Shown one piece after another: positions 21,040-32,585 of a DNA stretch of 64,000 nt (positions are counted from its first letter, which is position 1; every line of letters starts with the position of its first letter). Under the pieces are notes generated by a model that saw nothing but the letters and a program-made list of their open reading frames with translations, made no database searches and was not told the DNA's origin. The translations under genes were made by a program, and so were the position numbers. This DNA is from Beverwykella pulmonaria (Eukaryota > Ascomycota > Dothideomycetes > Pleosporales > Melanommataceae), in assembly GCA_001599595.1 (NCBI GenBank), contig BCHH01000001.1, forward strand, positions 4,369,068 through 4,433,067. The letters run 5' to 3'.

Positions 21040-23979
21040 GGGTAAGGGGTTGATATGAGGGAGTAGAGAGGAGGATAGGAGGCCCGGCACTTCGGTGGCT
21101 GCGCTTCAACTTGTCCGTGTGTTCTTGGTTGTCTGGTCTGACGTTGGAGGCGTCTCACCTTCTGATATGCATTCTCAGTAAGTGCTATATGAAAAGTTCT
21201 AAAAGTTTTGAATTCAAATTTGGTATAAAACCACATGGCAAGATTTCAATGTTAAGCCACCATGTCTAGCAAGTGGTGGCCATACAACTTTGTACAGCAT
21301 ATAGAGACTCTTACTACGCAATTTACTCAATTATACAACCAGTAGAGAGCTCTATGCGAAGATCCTAAGGTTATTAGCCCTTATTTTAACCTCATACAAA
21401 ATGTCAAGGCAAAGTACGGGCATCATAGATAAGGACACATACATGCGATGTCCGAAGCAACAATGCACTGAGGGAGGGAGACGAATCAAGGTGGAGGTTT
21501 GGCAGTAAACTGTTTGCAATTTCGTTGTATCTAGCTACCAAACCAAAATGAAAGAAAGATATGTGTGATGAAAGACAGAAGAAATGTTCATGATCTCGTT
21601 AGGCTGAGGGTTGTGTGTTTTGTGGTCGTGATGTTCGTGGTTGATCGTTCGGGTGATGGTGGTCTGTCTCGTTGATATTTGGTCGATGGGCGTCGTGTTC
21701 GGATCCCATATATATGCCGCGTTGAGTGATGACGAAGCAAGCAGCTGACAGAAAAACCGAGACCCAGTCCCTGCACCATGCACCCAAGCCTTCAACCCGT
21801 GCCAGTGGTGTATTCGCGCAAAGTAGCACTTTGCTACGGCGCAATATGTTTATTCTAGAGAGATATATATACGGACGTCTTTTTGGTTACAGTTATAGGC
21901 CCGGACCAACTCCGCATTAAGCAGCGTTGGCGAGGACTAATAATTGGATGAGGCACATGAAGCACCAATATGATCGACCAATCTGGAACTACATCAATAG
22001 TGGTTGACAGGCTTGCAAAAAGCGGAACACCGCACCTACAGCAGGACAAGCCTGCAGCGCGATAATTTGTATCTGTTCATCTGACAATAAATTTCGGTCG
22101 CGGCGCGTATTTCTAGAGAGTTCAATACCAAGTTGACGACGTGGAGGCATTGTAGAGGTGTGTTGAAAGTTATGTGTAGGCGCATTGACAGGGTAAGTAG
22201 TCAATGTGGCGATTTAGGAGCGGTTCCCCAAATCAGATACCCAGAGCTTACAATGTGTATTATTGAGACGTTTCTCAAAGCCTCCTTGCCAACCTCGCCG
22301 TCGCCACCAGGTCGTTCAAAAGCTGTATGAGCTTTGCCATCGCCATGAAGCTTATACAACTCAGCTCGTTGTCGCGATGCCTCTGATCAATTTTGACCTC
22401 ATATTGAACCCACAATCCCCACATTCCCCCCGCCATTGATACCTATCCAGAGATGAGCGCCTCAGTGCTCAAACGCTCTGTAATACAGGGTGGAAGCTTC
22501 CTGAAATCCAGAGGCAATGGGTATAACCTGAAGCCAAGCTTAGAAAGCCTGCAGCCATAAATTGACTCCCCAAAAACGCTCTAGCCAACCACGAGTCCTG
22601 GAAGAGGAGCAGGCTAAGGAGGCAGTTTGCTAAGGAGCACAAGAATTAGAGCCGCGAGCAGTGGTGCTTAATACTATAGAGCGATAAGGGATGGGTAACA
22701 GGTGGCAGGCACCGGAAGCAGTGGGCCACCTGCTGGCCACATGAGGAGCTTGATGATACCTGTGTTCTTATCAAACACTGTAGACGCAAGGGATGGATGT
22801 TCTAGGGCTGCTTTAACAGCACTATTAAAGGTCCTAGCCTGTTCTAGGAGAAGGAGTGGGGTTTTATTAACAGTGAAACGTACTGTAAGAGGATAGTCTC
22901 TATTATCCACGGCTGGTTACGTCTCAATCCTCATCTCAGCTTTGTGACGACCCCGTCACATGACTCGGTCACATGACCTCGCTTATTCCATGTATATAAC
23001 CATGCTGCCGAGTTACCTCATCTCAGCACCCTAGTTATTTTGTAATACAACCTGCTTTCAGCTCTCCGCTCAAATAGCTGCCCGTTACATCTAACTAGGT
23101 CACCAAGCAACGCCAGACGCGGCTTCAAATATACGCAGATCAACCAAGCGGGATTCCCTCGAACTCTCCGTCCACTAATCGTCAACGACTTGCGCAGCGC
23201 ACGACGCCCGTGGCTGGCAAGGCGTGACAAAGTCCTTGAAATAAAGGCAACCCCTGAACCCTCTAGCCCCCCTCTCTGGCGAAGGACCGCAGAGACACCC
23301 TAGAGCCTAACGTACAAGTGTATTTGTGCCAGAACAAAGATCCTGCTAGTAATAGACTACCCTCAAAGGGACCGGATGTATTTGTAGGGACCTGGACTAC
23401 ACCCACACACCTCTCCTGTCGCGACAAGCCTCACTGCGACCGCAGAGCCCTTAATGACTACTAGATACAGTCTCAAACTGTAAGGCAGGGCCTACGTGAA
23501 TTATCACATAATTAACACCCAGTGCATTGCTGTTTCGGATATCGCATGGCTGTGAGTCGCCTCCTACCCTTCTGATTTTCTATATCACACCCTTTCCTCC
23601 ACCCCATTAGTAAGCTTAGTTATCTACAACACTATTGCCATGCGCGCCTGCAAACAGCTATCCCTGCTACTATAGCAATTAATAAACTAAAGCTACTAAC
23701 TTTACCGCGATGAACAGAAGCAATCACACGCTGTTAGCAAGAAACTCTAGAAGGCCAAGAGCAAGCTCCGTAAGGCCAACCTTAACAGCGCCAACCAACA
23801 AAAATGCATTAAGGTACTAGAGGTTAAGCTTGCAGCTGCTAACCAAGTCATCACCAAGCTTTAGAACAACGCTACCTAGGACACTCAACTTAGTAGGGAC
23901 ACGGGGATAGGATCTAATCCCCCTCTGCCACCACGCCCCCAAGAGGACTCCTGCTGTCCTAACAACTGTTAGCAAAGGG
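21040..23979. other. Long gene-free stretch with decayed repeat DNA
   Basis: I find no intact gene in these 2.9 kb. Short frames have no known motifs. A direct repeat of GTCACATGAC lies at 22955-22964 and 22968-22977. The stretch 22942-23087 begins with TGTGACGA and ends with TTACA and could be a long terminal repeat, but no matching copy or flanking duplication was found. Around 23720-23900 there is a Lys/Ala-rich frame broken by stops, probably mobile-element debris. Confidence 0.4.
22955..22977. repeat. Direct repeat of GTCACATGAC
   Basis: Two perfect 10-base copies start 13 bases apart. Both fit the RTCACRTG consensus of CBF1-type bHLH factors. No gene is next to them, so any role is unknown. 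Confidence 0.5.
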
Positions 23980-24059
23980 GTGCTCCTAATAATAACAATA
24001 GCAACAGCAACTTCTACAAAGATCCCCGCCATCCTTATACCCCCTGTCAACGCTACAAT

Positions 24060-24155
24060 TACAAAGGAGAATGGCTCATATGAATTGTACTCTAGGAGTT
24101 CGGGTCTCTCATCCCTCACCTTTGTTGACAGTTCTAGGCCATCATCTCCTGGAGC
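24060..24155 (+). repeat. Duplicated segment, copy 1
   Basis: About 95 bases encoding ENGSYELYSRSSGLSSLTF are repeated with small changes at about 24896-24985. The two copies lie in the same frame of the broken C2H2-TPR gene, before and after the zinc fingers. Confidence 0.7.
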
Positions 24156-24895
24156 CTTTGCTAATTAAATGACGTCATCTGTCTCTGGATAATCGTTCAC
24201 TCGGGCAAACCAACACTTACCTGCCGCTACTCTTGACTTGGTAGAGAATTATGTGCTCGCTTGTCACCGACGTCAGTCTCAGAGTGATAGTCGTTGGAAG
24301 GTCAACAAAGGGCCATTCAAATGCACATTTGGTTGTGGATATCAAACCACGCGTGCATTTGATTGGAGACGCCATGAAGAGACCCATGAACCACAGGAGC
24401 TATGGCTATGCCATCTCTGTTGTCAGACTGAGAATCCTTTCCTTGTGAACCGGAAAGACAAGTTTTTGGGCCTTGCCAAAACTTCACACAAGGCTCTTGA
24501 TCCAGAGGACGTCCTGGAAAACTCAAAAGTAGATTTTCACGCCAACTTTGATCCCAAATGTCCAATATGCCTCAAAGTATCAGATAATTGGGATAACAGG
24601 TGTAAACATATCCTTACCCACTTTGAAGATGACATTATTCGTGGATCTTAAGGAGCACCTATATGCCCAAAGTCGGTGGAAAGGGTAGATACTACATCTG
24701 ACAACGAGGAGAGCAACCTCAACGATCTTTCTGAGTCAGATGATTCGTTGGATGATGAAGATAGCGATCATGATGGCCCTGACTTAGGCTCCAACAGGAG
24801 AGGTCTAACTGGAGGCTCAGGTGGAGGGTCCGGCACTGTGAGTGGTCCGCCCGCATACAGTGACACTGGTGTTGACCAGGGAGGAGTCGGTACTA

Positions 24896-24985
24896 AGGAA
24901 AATGGTTCATATGAATCATACTCTAGGAGTTCGGGTCTCTCATCCCTCACCTTTGACAGTTATAAGCCATCATCTCCAGAAGGGG
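24896..24985 (+). repeat. Duplicated segment, copy 2
   Basis: This is the second copy of the segment at about 24060-24155. It lacks three bases of copy 1 (one codon) and has several substitutions. Confidence 0.7.
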
Positions 24986-25833
24986 TTGACTCGGCCATAG
25001 GGAATAAGGAGAGCGAAAGAAAAGAAACGACGCTTCTACTCAATCGAAGAGGGGCTGACATCACAATTACGGAAGAGGCAGTTAATGCAGCAGTAGAGGG
25101 AGACCTTGAGGAGGCTATTCAAATGGCGCGGCAAGCAGTCAACGTCACGCCAAAGACCACCTAGATCTCGTAAGGAGGCTGGACAACCTAGGAAACAAAC
25201 TCCAAAGCCGATATAGGTGTACGGGAAAGACGGAGGATCTCGAAGAGGCGATCTGAGTAGCGCGCCAGGCAGCTGATATTACGCCGAAGGACCATCTAGA
25301 TCTCGCAGCCATGCTGAACAACCTCAGAAATAAAATCCAAAGCCGATATGAGCGTACGGGAAAGATAGAGGACCTCAAGAAGCCATTCAAATGATGCGGC
25401 AGGCAGCCGACGTCACGCCTGAAGACCATCCAGACCTCACATGGAGTCCAAATAACTTTGGCTCACTATTAAACGGTCAAGGTAATTATAACGAGGTAGT
25501 AGTCATTTATCGGAGAGCATTACATGCAGGGCAGAAGATATTAGGGTCAAAGCATCCAGACACGCTGACTAGCATGGTCAACCTAGCGTCAACGTACAGG
25601 AATCAAGGGTGGTGGAAGGGGAGCAAGTGATGGAGACGAGAAAGAGGGTGCTTGGGGAGGAACATCCAGACATGCTGATCAGCATGAATCATCTCGGATT
25701 TACTTTAAAGGACCAGGGTCATCACCGCAAGGCTGTTGTATCAATGGAGGAATGCGCCCAGCTGCGGAAACAGGTCCTTGGGCCTCAGCATCCACACACA
25801 GTGTCATCGCTTTCAGCCCTGAATAAGTGGTAG

Positions 25834-26676
25834 TGAGAAAATAGGGATGCCAGCGGTTAAATGGTCTCTTTTGCATCTTATGTGGAGGGGTTTGAGGTGT
25901 TACTTAAAAAGATCATTCCGGCGGGGGTTTGCAAAGGACCTAAGAAATTATGTTGGATTGTAGATAAAATTTGATGTTATGTCTCAAGATACGGAGGCAA
26001 GAAGAACACGAGTGATTTCATTGCATCTAGCTAGCACGAATAATCCAGCAATCAGCCCAATTTATCAATGCTCCCGTAGGATTTGTGATAGCGAGAGAGA
26101 GAGAAAGGTGAAAAGGCATCAGCTAGCTTTGGATTCTACCGCGAAGAACGGTTGTTTGCAAGCCCGAAGAGCCGCATAGGGGTTGTGGGTCGTGGCTCGT
26201 GGACAGACTTGGGAAGAGCGACAAAAAGGATCGATCACTTATGCCCTTCGAGACACATCCTGCAGTGTCTGCTGGTAAGGCCTTATATTTCACCCAAGCA
26301 ATGTCTACAAAACACCTCTGCTATTCTCTTCTCGACGTGACAACGGGTAGTATATATATCTGTATTTGCATTTGCATTAGCTACACATGGTCTGGTTGTT
26401 TGGGAGAGGGGAACGTAGAATAGTTTCCTCTGATAAGATCGGTTAGGAATGAGGTGGTACGTAGGGGGGAGGAGGATATTTTTATGTCATAAGTTCGTGA
26501 TTGGAGAATCAACCGTTCTACTATCATATCTATCATCATGCCAGTCCCAAACCCAAATCCAGTACTAGCTCACTTATTCGCTGGCTGCATATGCCCAATT
26601 ACAATCCCCATTCCAGTCCCATATCTATCCCATCCAAAGCCAAGCTCGTTCCTAATGCCGTCCCTTCACTCCCACC
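25834..26676. other. Gene-free spacer at the end of the repeat-rich region
   Basis: No coding region is recognised. The right end is presumably the 3' flank of the DUF7514 gene, which is read leftwards. The low-complexity frames near 26540-27090 on the plus strand are shadows of its Arg/Asp-rich tail. Confidence 0.4.
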
Positions 26677-28497
26677 TCATCTCCACAGCTGGTCCACCGG
26701 GTACCGTCTCCCACCAACACCATCCTGTACCCCACTCACATACCGATGCGTCCTCCTATCCCGCTCCCCTCTCTCCCTATCCCTCGACCTATCGGATCGA
26801 TCCCGATTGTCCCACTCGTCCTTCACACGATCATGACTTCTTGTCGTGCGTCCGCTGTCACTTCGTACCCTCGGATTCAAGTCGCGATCCCGATCCCGGT
26901 CTCGTTCCCGCGGGTACTCTTCGCTCCGGCGCCGGCGGTGATGAGATCGAGAGCTGCTGGGGCCTGGCGAGTACATGTCTCGTGAGCGGTCTCGGCCTTG
27001 GTCTCGGTCTCGATCCCGGTCGCGTGAGTAGGGGGACCCGGGGTGTTCCCTCACGTACGGCAGATCTGTGGTGTGTGGTGGGGACGTAGGCTTTACGGTG
27101 TATCGGATATTGCCCGGGGAGCGGTACGAAGTCCTTGGAGGCATGGCCGGGCGGCGATCGTAGTAGTCGCGTGCTTGGAGGTGAGCGACCTGCGTTGCGA
27201 AAAGCGGGGATTTGGTGGGTCCGTAGGTGGGTGCCGGGACGCCGTCTTTGCCCACACGCACTTCAGGCGGTGTGTCGTGCGAGTATCGCCGTTCTTCCTG
27301 GTACTTGGGAAAGTACTCATGCGGCGATGTCGGGGGGTCGTGGGAGCGCCGGTGGCGGAGGACTGGGGTTCTGTGTCGTGATGAGGGTCCGTCCGAGTCT
27401 GACTCGGACTCTGTGGTGGACAGTGAGTCCTCTCGCCGCGGTGGATGTGGGCGTTTGTGTGAGTACCGTGGCGGGATAGGTGCGGTGGCCATGGGAGTTG
27501 CTTCTTCGTCCGAGTAGTCATCCACGCCGTGGCGGCCCGGCGGGCTCTTTCTCCGACCGAAGGGATTCAACATGTGCCGGACACTTGACACGAGGCGCCC
27601 GCGCTCTTCGACGTATGTTCTGGGCTGTTTCGAGAAGTGGCGTAGGATGGGTGGGCGGGCGCGCTCTTTGCGGTACAGCGGATCCTCAAAGTACCTCGCG
27701 GCACCATGCCGCTCGTCGGCGGAGCCTTCCCCAGACAAGTCACTTGACGTGCGTGGTATCGAGTCGTCGACCTCGACGCGCACACGTGGGGTGCCCATCT
27801 TCTCAGCAGTATCATCCTCGGCCTCCTTCTGCAGCCGCTGTGCAACGCCCTCGTACCACTTCTCCATGGCATCGTCAGGCCTGTCCGGGAAGCACTCCTT
27901 GGGCAGCAGCTTGGGGAAGACACTCCCCGTGTCCGGGTCCACGACATCAAACTTTGCAACTGCGTTTTGTAGAAAGGGGACGTGTACCTCGGGCCCCAGC
28001 AGCAGCTGGATCGTCTGCCACGTCACATAGCCTCTGTGCTTCAACGCGGGTATGGCTGGGGCCGAGTATCCATCGTCGTCGGGGGCGGGCTGTAGGCTGT
28101 GGAAAGCGCCCAGCGAGCGGTAGATGAAGGCGAGGGAGGGAGGGGGAGTCTCGATGAAGAGGACGTCGTAGTCACCACCGACGGCGCGGTAGAAGGCGGC
28201 GAGCTGCGAGGGCGTGATGTCCGGGGAGTCGCTAGGGCCAAACCGCGTGCTCTACACGAGAGACGTCTCAGTATGCTATATTGTGCGCACAGCACATGAA
28301 GATGCCGGTGCGCTCGCACTCACGATGATGTTTGCAAGCCCATTCAGCAGGCGATCCAGCCGATCGGTCCCGCACTTGTCGTCTTTGATCAAGTACCCCC
28401 AGTACTGGATCGCCTCTCTGTGCGCCGCGGCGGCACTTGCGGCGTTCGCAGCGTTCGCATCATTTGCTGCCGTTGTTTCGCTTGGTTCTGTGGTCAT
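26677..28497 (-). CDS. DUF7514 domain protein with Arg/Asp-rich disordered tail
   Basis: Two exons, 28497-28324 and 28251-26677, give 582 aa. The N-terminal half is the fungal DUF7514 domain: EAIQYWGYLI, RLDRLLNGLANII, LAAFYRAVGGDYDVLFIE, IYRSLGAFHSLQP and GYVTWQTIQLLLGPE are in family order. From about residue 200 the protein is disordered, rich in Arg, Ser, Pro and Asp, and ends in long runs of alternating Arg-Asp, as in RNA-associated or phase-separating proteins. The domain has no known activity. The donor GTGAGT and the acceptor TAG join in phase zero. Another in-frame ATG at 28584 would add 29 residues, but the start at 28497 is preferred because it gives the usual acidic-alanine N-terminus. 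A nuclear location is a guess. Confidence 0.85.
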
Positions 28498-29234
28498 GTT
28501 GCGGTGGTGGATGTGACGTGGTTGGCCCGTGGGCGAGCATGTAGTGGGAAAAGACGCGGTGGCACTCCGAAGCCAAATGCGCAACCGTGAAGCTGGCGTG
28601 ACGCACGTCTGGACAGGCGAGACACGTATATAACGTATTGCGCGCAGGCAGACGACCGGCGGACTGCGCCTCCGCGCTCAGAAACAGCGGGTGGTGTGTT
28701 GTTCGGCGTGCTGGGTGGAGTGGAGCCATACGTGGGGTTTGAGGCGTCATGGCGGGCACGCGCCACGCGAACCTGGAAATTCATGGCGGTGCAGACAAGG
28801 CGCGAGGCAACGTCAGGCAGCAACGCAGCCCACTCGTATAGGAAGAAGGCGTCGGCGGCAAGCTAAAATAAGAGATGGAGGACTTCTGCTAAGCCTGCTG
28901 CCTTGAACGATAAATCAATTTCACCAAGCAAGGCACACTACTTCGGAGCGTAAGCGGAAGGTGCAATCGCAGAAATGAATCGTTATGTGTATTATAATCG
29001 TAGCTTCAAGCGGACATGCTAGACCCCGGAGACCCAGGTAGTAGTAGTAGTAGTAGCAGTAGTAGTAGCAGCAGTAGTCTAACTACAAGAAGAGAGCATC
29101 CATGGTAGGCCGCGTGACCATCGCACCGCCAACACCCAATGCCATACTTTTAGGAGGAAAGTTCTTTCGCCCATGTCGAGTGTAGCTCTATTGTCGTGTC
29201 ATTCTTCCATCCGCGTGCGAGTACAAAGGAAAAA
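28498..29234. other. UGP1 3' flank and DUF7514 promoter
   Basis: Both neighbours are read leftwards, so this region holds the UGP1 3' UTR and the DUF7514 promoter. A trinucleotide repeat lies at 29038-29080. No additional gene is seen. Confidence 0.5.
29038..29080. repeat. GTA/GCA trinucleotide microsatellite
   Basis: About 14 copies of GTA with several GCA interruptions lie about 155 bases beyond the UGP1 stop codon, probably inside its 3' UTR. Confidence 0.9.
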
Positions 29235-31290
29235 TCAGTGCTCGAGCAGCCTGAGCGATCCTTGCACCACCACGTTCTCGAGAATGGACCCGGGCGGAAT
29301 GTCGATGGTGCTGCCTTCTGTGGCCACGATGATGACGGTGCCCTTGCACGTGACTCCGCGGCCCAAGTTGACGGCGCCCGTGATGGTCAGATGGTCCAGC
29401 TCGACAATCTTGGGAATCGACGGGATGCGGGCCTGGAAGCTCGACACCTTCTTGAAGTCGCTGCCGAGCTTGATCAAGGGAGCCGGGCCGAAGCGGTTGG
29501 GGTCCATGACGAGCTGGCCGTGCTGCAGCGTGTACAGATCCGACTTGACGAGCATAAGATCGGAGCACGTTTTGACCGGCAAGAAGCGTTTCCTGGGCAC
29601 GTTGACACCGTGGGCATTGTGGAAATGGCGAATGGCCGCACCGACCGCCGTCTCGAGTTGGAGCACCGACAAGTCGGCCTCGCCCTTTTTGTCGGCCTGG
29701 ATCGACTTGCCGTTGGGAATGATCTCCATGGCGAGCTCGTTGTGCTCGACCACGCGCTTGACCGCCTTCAGATCCATCCAGATGTTGTTCGTGTTGAAGT
29801 ATTTGAACTTCTTGATCGACTTGAACTCGTTGACGTGCTCTTTGGGCACCTGCGCGATTTCGAGCAGACGCACCGAGCCCTCGTAGTCGATAATGGTACC
29901 ACCCTTGACGTCGGCCTTGGTCTTGTCCGTCAGCTCCATGATGTACTCCGACTTGGAGTCCACAAAGTGCTGTAGGATTCGGAGGTCGACGACGGCGCCC
30001 AGGTTGTCGGCATTGGAGAGGAAGATGATCTCGATACCGCGTTCGAGGAGCTTGTCGAGGATACCCGAGTTGTACAGCGATTCGAAAACGTCACCGTGCC
30101 CCGGTGGGTACCAGTTGGCATTGTCCGATTCGGCAGACTTAGGGGCGGGGAGAAGCGAGTCCTTGAGCACACGGGGGTACTTGGACTGGTTGAAGGTGAG
30201 GATGTCGATGTTGTGCCCCTCATACTTCTTGATGATGTTGGCCGTGTCGGCGTCCGTGTTGAACGAGTTCATGAGCACGAATGGCACATTGACATCGTAC
30301 GTCCGGTTCAGGTACTCGATTTGGCGCACAGACAGATCGAGGAAGGACATGCCGTCACGGACCTCGATGACGGACTTGGGGCCGACGCAGCCCATGGACG
30401 TACCCAGACCACCATTGAGCTTCACCACGGCCAGCTTGTTCAGATATTCAACCGCCTCGGAGTTGGCAAGGTCATCGTAGTTGACCACCTGCTCGGCCTT
30501 GGGAGGGGCAATTCGGTTCCACTCAATGGCGTTGCCCTTGGCCTTGTCGTTGAGGTATCGTCGGAAGAGGGCGAAGAAGTTGTCCATTTCCGTCTCAAAA
30601 CGCTTGCGGGGTCAGAACAGCTAGGGGCATGGCGTACGTGGTTTGCCTACCTTCTTCTCGTTCGGGTCTGTGACCGTGTCTGCGAGCTTGTTGAGGGCAT
30701 TGCGCATCTGAGATGCAGCAACATTTGTGGAGGTGTTCTCGAATGCCTGAGAGATTGCCGCTGCGTCAGCTAGAGCCATCTTGATTGGGTTGGGAGTGTT
30801 GTGCAATCCGTAGCAGGTGATCAAAAGAAAAATCCGCCGACCGTCTGGTGCAGCCACGAGGGTCGCAACTTTCGAGGAATGTGCCAGTGAGCCGCGGAAG
30901 CTTCTATACAGAAACCTCTGCAGTTTCGCAATCCCGCGGTGAAGAGAGGAAGCTGCTGCGCTTCCTACAACATCGCCCCGGGTTTGCAAGAGTGGCGAAA
31001 CCTTAAGTGGAAATGGGAGTTTCTTTACTATGGCGGGAGTTCCTCCCTCGCCAGGGCCGCTTTGCCAGGAAAGGAAAGATATCAAAATCGCCAGAAAGGA
31101 ATGCTGCTCCGCAGCGAGATGATGCAATTGAGTGGGCCGGGGTAGTACAATTGCGAAAAGGCCGCAGGAAAACGAGAGTTCTACTCACCACATGAGACTG
31201 CGACTTTCCGTGGTGACGCTGGGCGAAGCCAGCATCAGCGCCGGCGGCCGCTGAGGGCTTCAGGTGCGAGGGCAGAGCGCGAGCAGCCAT
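29235..31290 (-). CDS. UGP1: UTP-glucose-1-phosphate uridylyltransferase
   Basis: Three exons, 31290-31189, 30746-30651 and 30602-29235, give 521 aa, the normal fungal length. The enzyme makes UDP-glucose from UTP and glucose-1-phosphate in the cytosol, feeding glycogen, trehalose and cell-wall glucan synthesis. The nucleotide loop [11 protein letters not shown] is at about residues 128-138. [30 protein letters not shown] and [14 protein letters not shown] follow in order, and the C-terminal left-handed beta-helix ends in GSLRLLEH. The first exon ([13 protein letters not shown]..) is chosen because fungal UGP1 proteins have such an Ala/Ser/Gly-rich start followed by [19 protein letters not shown] second in-frame ATG lies inside intron 1 at 30779, 11 codons before exon 2. 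Intron 1 is long for this genome at 442 bases. Confidence 0.96.
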
Positions 31291-32585
31291 CTTGTGCGTG
31301 TCCGAGTGTGCGGAGAGTGCGGAGAATGGGAATCAAGCTGCAAAGACGGTGGTGGTGGTTGACAGGAGTGACAGCTCTTGGTGACGAGGGCGGGCTTGTT
31401 TTCTTAACAGGCGAGATTGTCGTGCTGGTCTGTGCAGCGACGTGGGGCAAGAACGTGCTCGGCGTGGCAACGGCGAGAGGAAGAGATGAGAAGAAAGTTT
31501 GGGGGGTGAATTGGAGAGCCGAAGAGACGGTGTGAAGCTGGTGCTTGCGCTCGAGGGCCCGCGTCCTTTATGTTGCCACCACTGACTAGCACAACCTTCA
31601 GTCCAGGGGCCTCATGAGCACCTGCCGCAGGTCGATGCGATGGAGAAAGAGTGGCCCGCCAATCTTCCCCTCAACATGACCTTCGCCGCCGTCCGCACAC
31701 CACCGCATCGCTCTGATGCCTCCGCCATTCGCCCTCACCATGTCCAGGATGGTGAAAATCTCTGCCCTGCTCATCCCCAAAGAGGCCGGCTGGACTTTCA
31801 ATTGGGGCCTTCACAACCCACGATGCACAATTGTTTGTTGAGAGCTGGCAGTGGCGGCGGTCATAGCTCCTCCCCGGTCACAAATTTATCGAACCCCCCT
31901 CGTTGCGCGCTCGCGGATGGCTTGCGGCGAGAAGCGTGCTAGGCCGCATCAAGCCGACCCGGTACAGGGTTACGATGGCGGTCAGTCTGCTGGCTGTTAA
32001 ACGGACGCCATGGTCTCAACGACACAACTGGCATGCACCCAACATTTGCACCGGAGGGCAGACAGTACGGACTTGTGCAGCGCTATGCGCGGATATATTT
32101 TGCATGGAGAAAGGTGATTGGACTATTGGGATGAGATTCTGGGAGGTTTGCCGCAAAGTGGTCGGGCTCCTCTGGTTTGCTTCAGCTGCGAAATTCATAT
32201 CAAGTCCAGGGTTTACTATTCAAAGAACATGTCATTCTTTTAAATCCCATCCACAGTTTGGAGTGGGGAGCTGTCAAGAACATTCATGCCATTTGTTTCT
32301 CCTGTGGCGTCTCGTTTTCTCCACGTGGGGCCCATGTTCATGGGTTTTTTATCCTGAGCCTCGGCACCCATCCCAGGTGGATAAATGTATTGTCAGGTCA
32401 ACAAGTCTGATTTGGGTCGATTCTCTCGACGATATGGTATCTTGTTCTCAACCCATCCCCATGGTCTTGGTCTTTCGAGACTGAAGCTATGTCGAGAAGC
32501 CACTGATCGATGAGTCACTGTGCGTGCAACAGGTGGGAAGGTACAAGTTGATCGTTTTACAGTCCGCCGAGATCGCCCCACGCCT
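31291..32585. other. UGP1 promoter and 3' flank of the FolB gene
   Basis: No coding region is recognised. Frames on either strand are short and without motifs. The right part is the 3' side of the leftward FolB gene, and the left part should hold the UGP1 promoter. Confidence 0.45.

Larger units (their letters stand above)
23980..25833 (+). pseudogene. Broken C2H2 zinc-finger / tetratricopeptide (NLR-associated type) gene
   Basis: The relic keeps one frame over most of its first part. A Ser-rich segment (YSRSSGLSSLTF) leads to LVENYV and two C2H2-like fingers, GPFKCTFGCGYQTTRAFDWRRHEETH and a later CPICLK..CKHILTHF. An acidic linker with a second YSRSSGLSSLTF copy follows, and then kinesin-light-chain-type tetratricopeptide repeats (HPDTLTSMVNLASTY, HPDMLISMNHLG). 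In-frame stops occur at 24166-24168, 24190-24192 and 24649-24651 (all TAA) and, after frame correction, at 25254-25256 (TGA). A one-base loss near 25157 and further shifts near 25380 and 25610 break the repeat part. In fungi this combination is typical of signal-receptor (STAND/NLR-like) families; no NB-ARC or NACHT domain remains here. Confidence 0.72.

Noticed and set aside
22942..23087. Solo long terminal repeat
   Set aside because: TG..CA-like ends are suggestive, but there is no second copy in the window and no flanking duplication (bases on the two sides differ).
26538..27521. Several long plus-strand frames opposite the DUF7514 gene
   Set aside because: They are shadows of the Arg/Asp/Ser/Pro-rich tail, whose codon pattern keeps the other strand open.
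29173..30773. Long plus-strand frames opposite UGP1
   Set aside because: UGP1 is unmistakable on the minus strand; the opposite frames have no conserved content.
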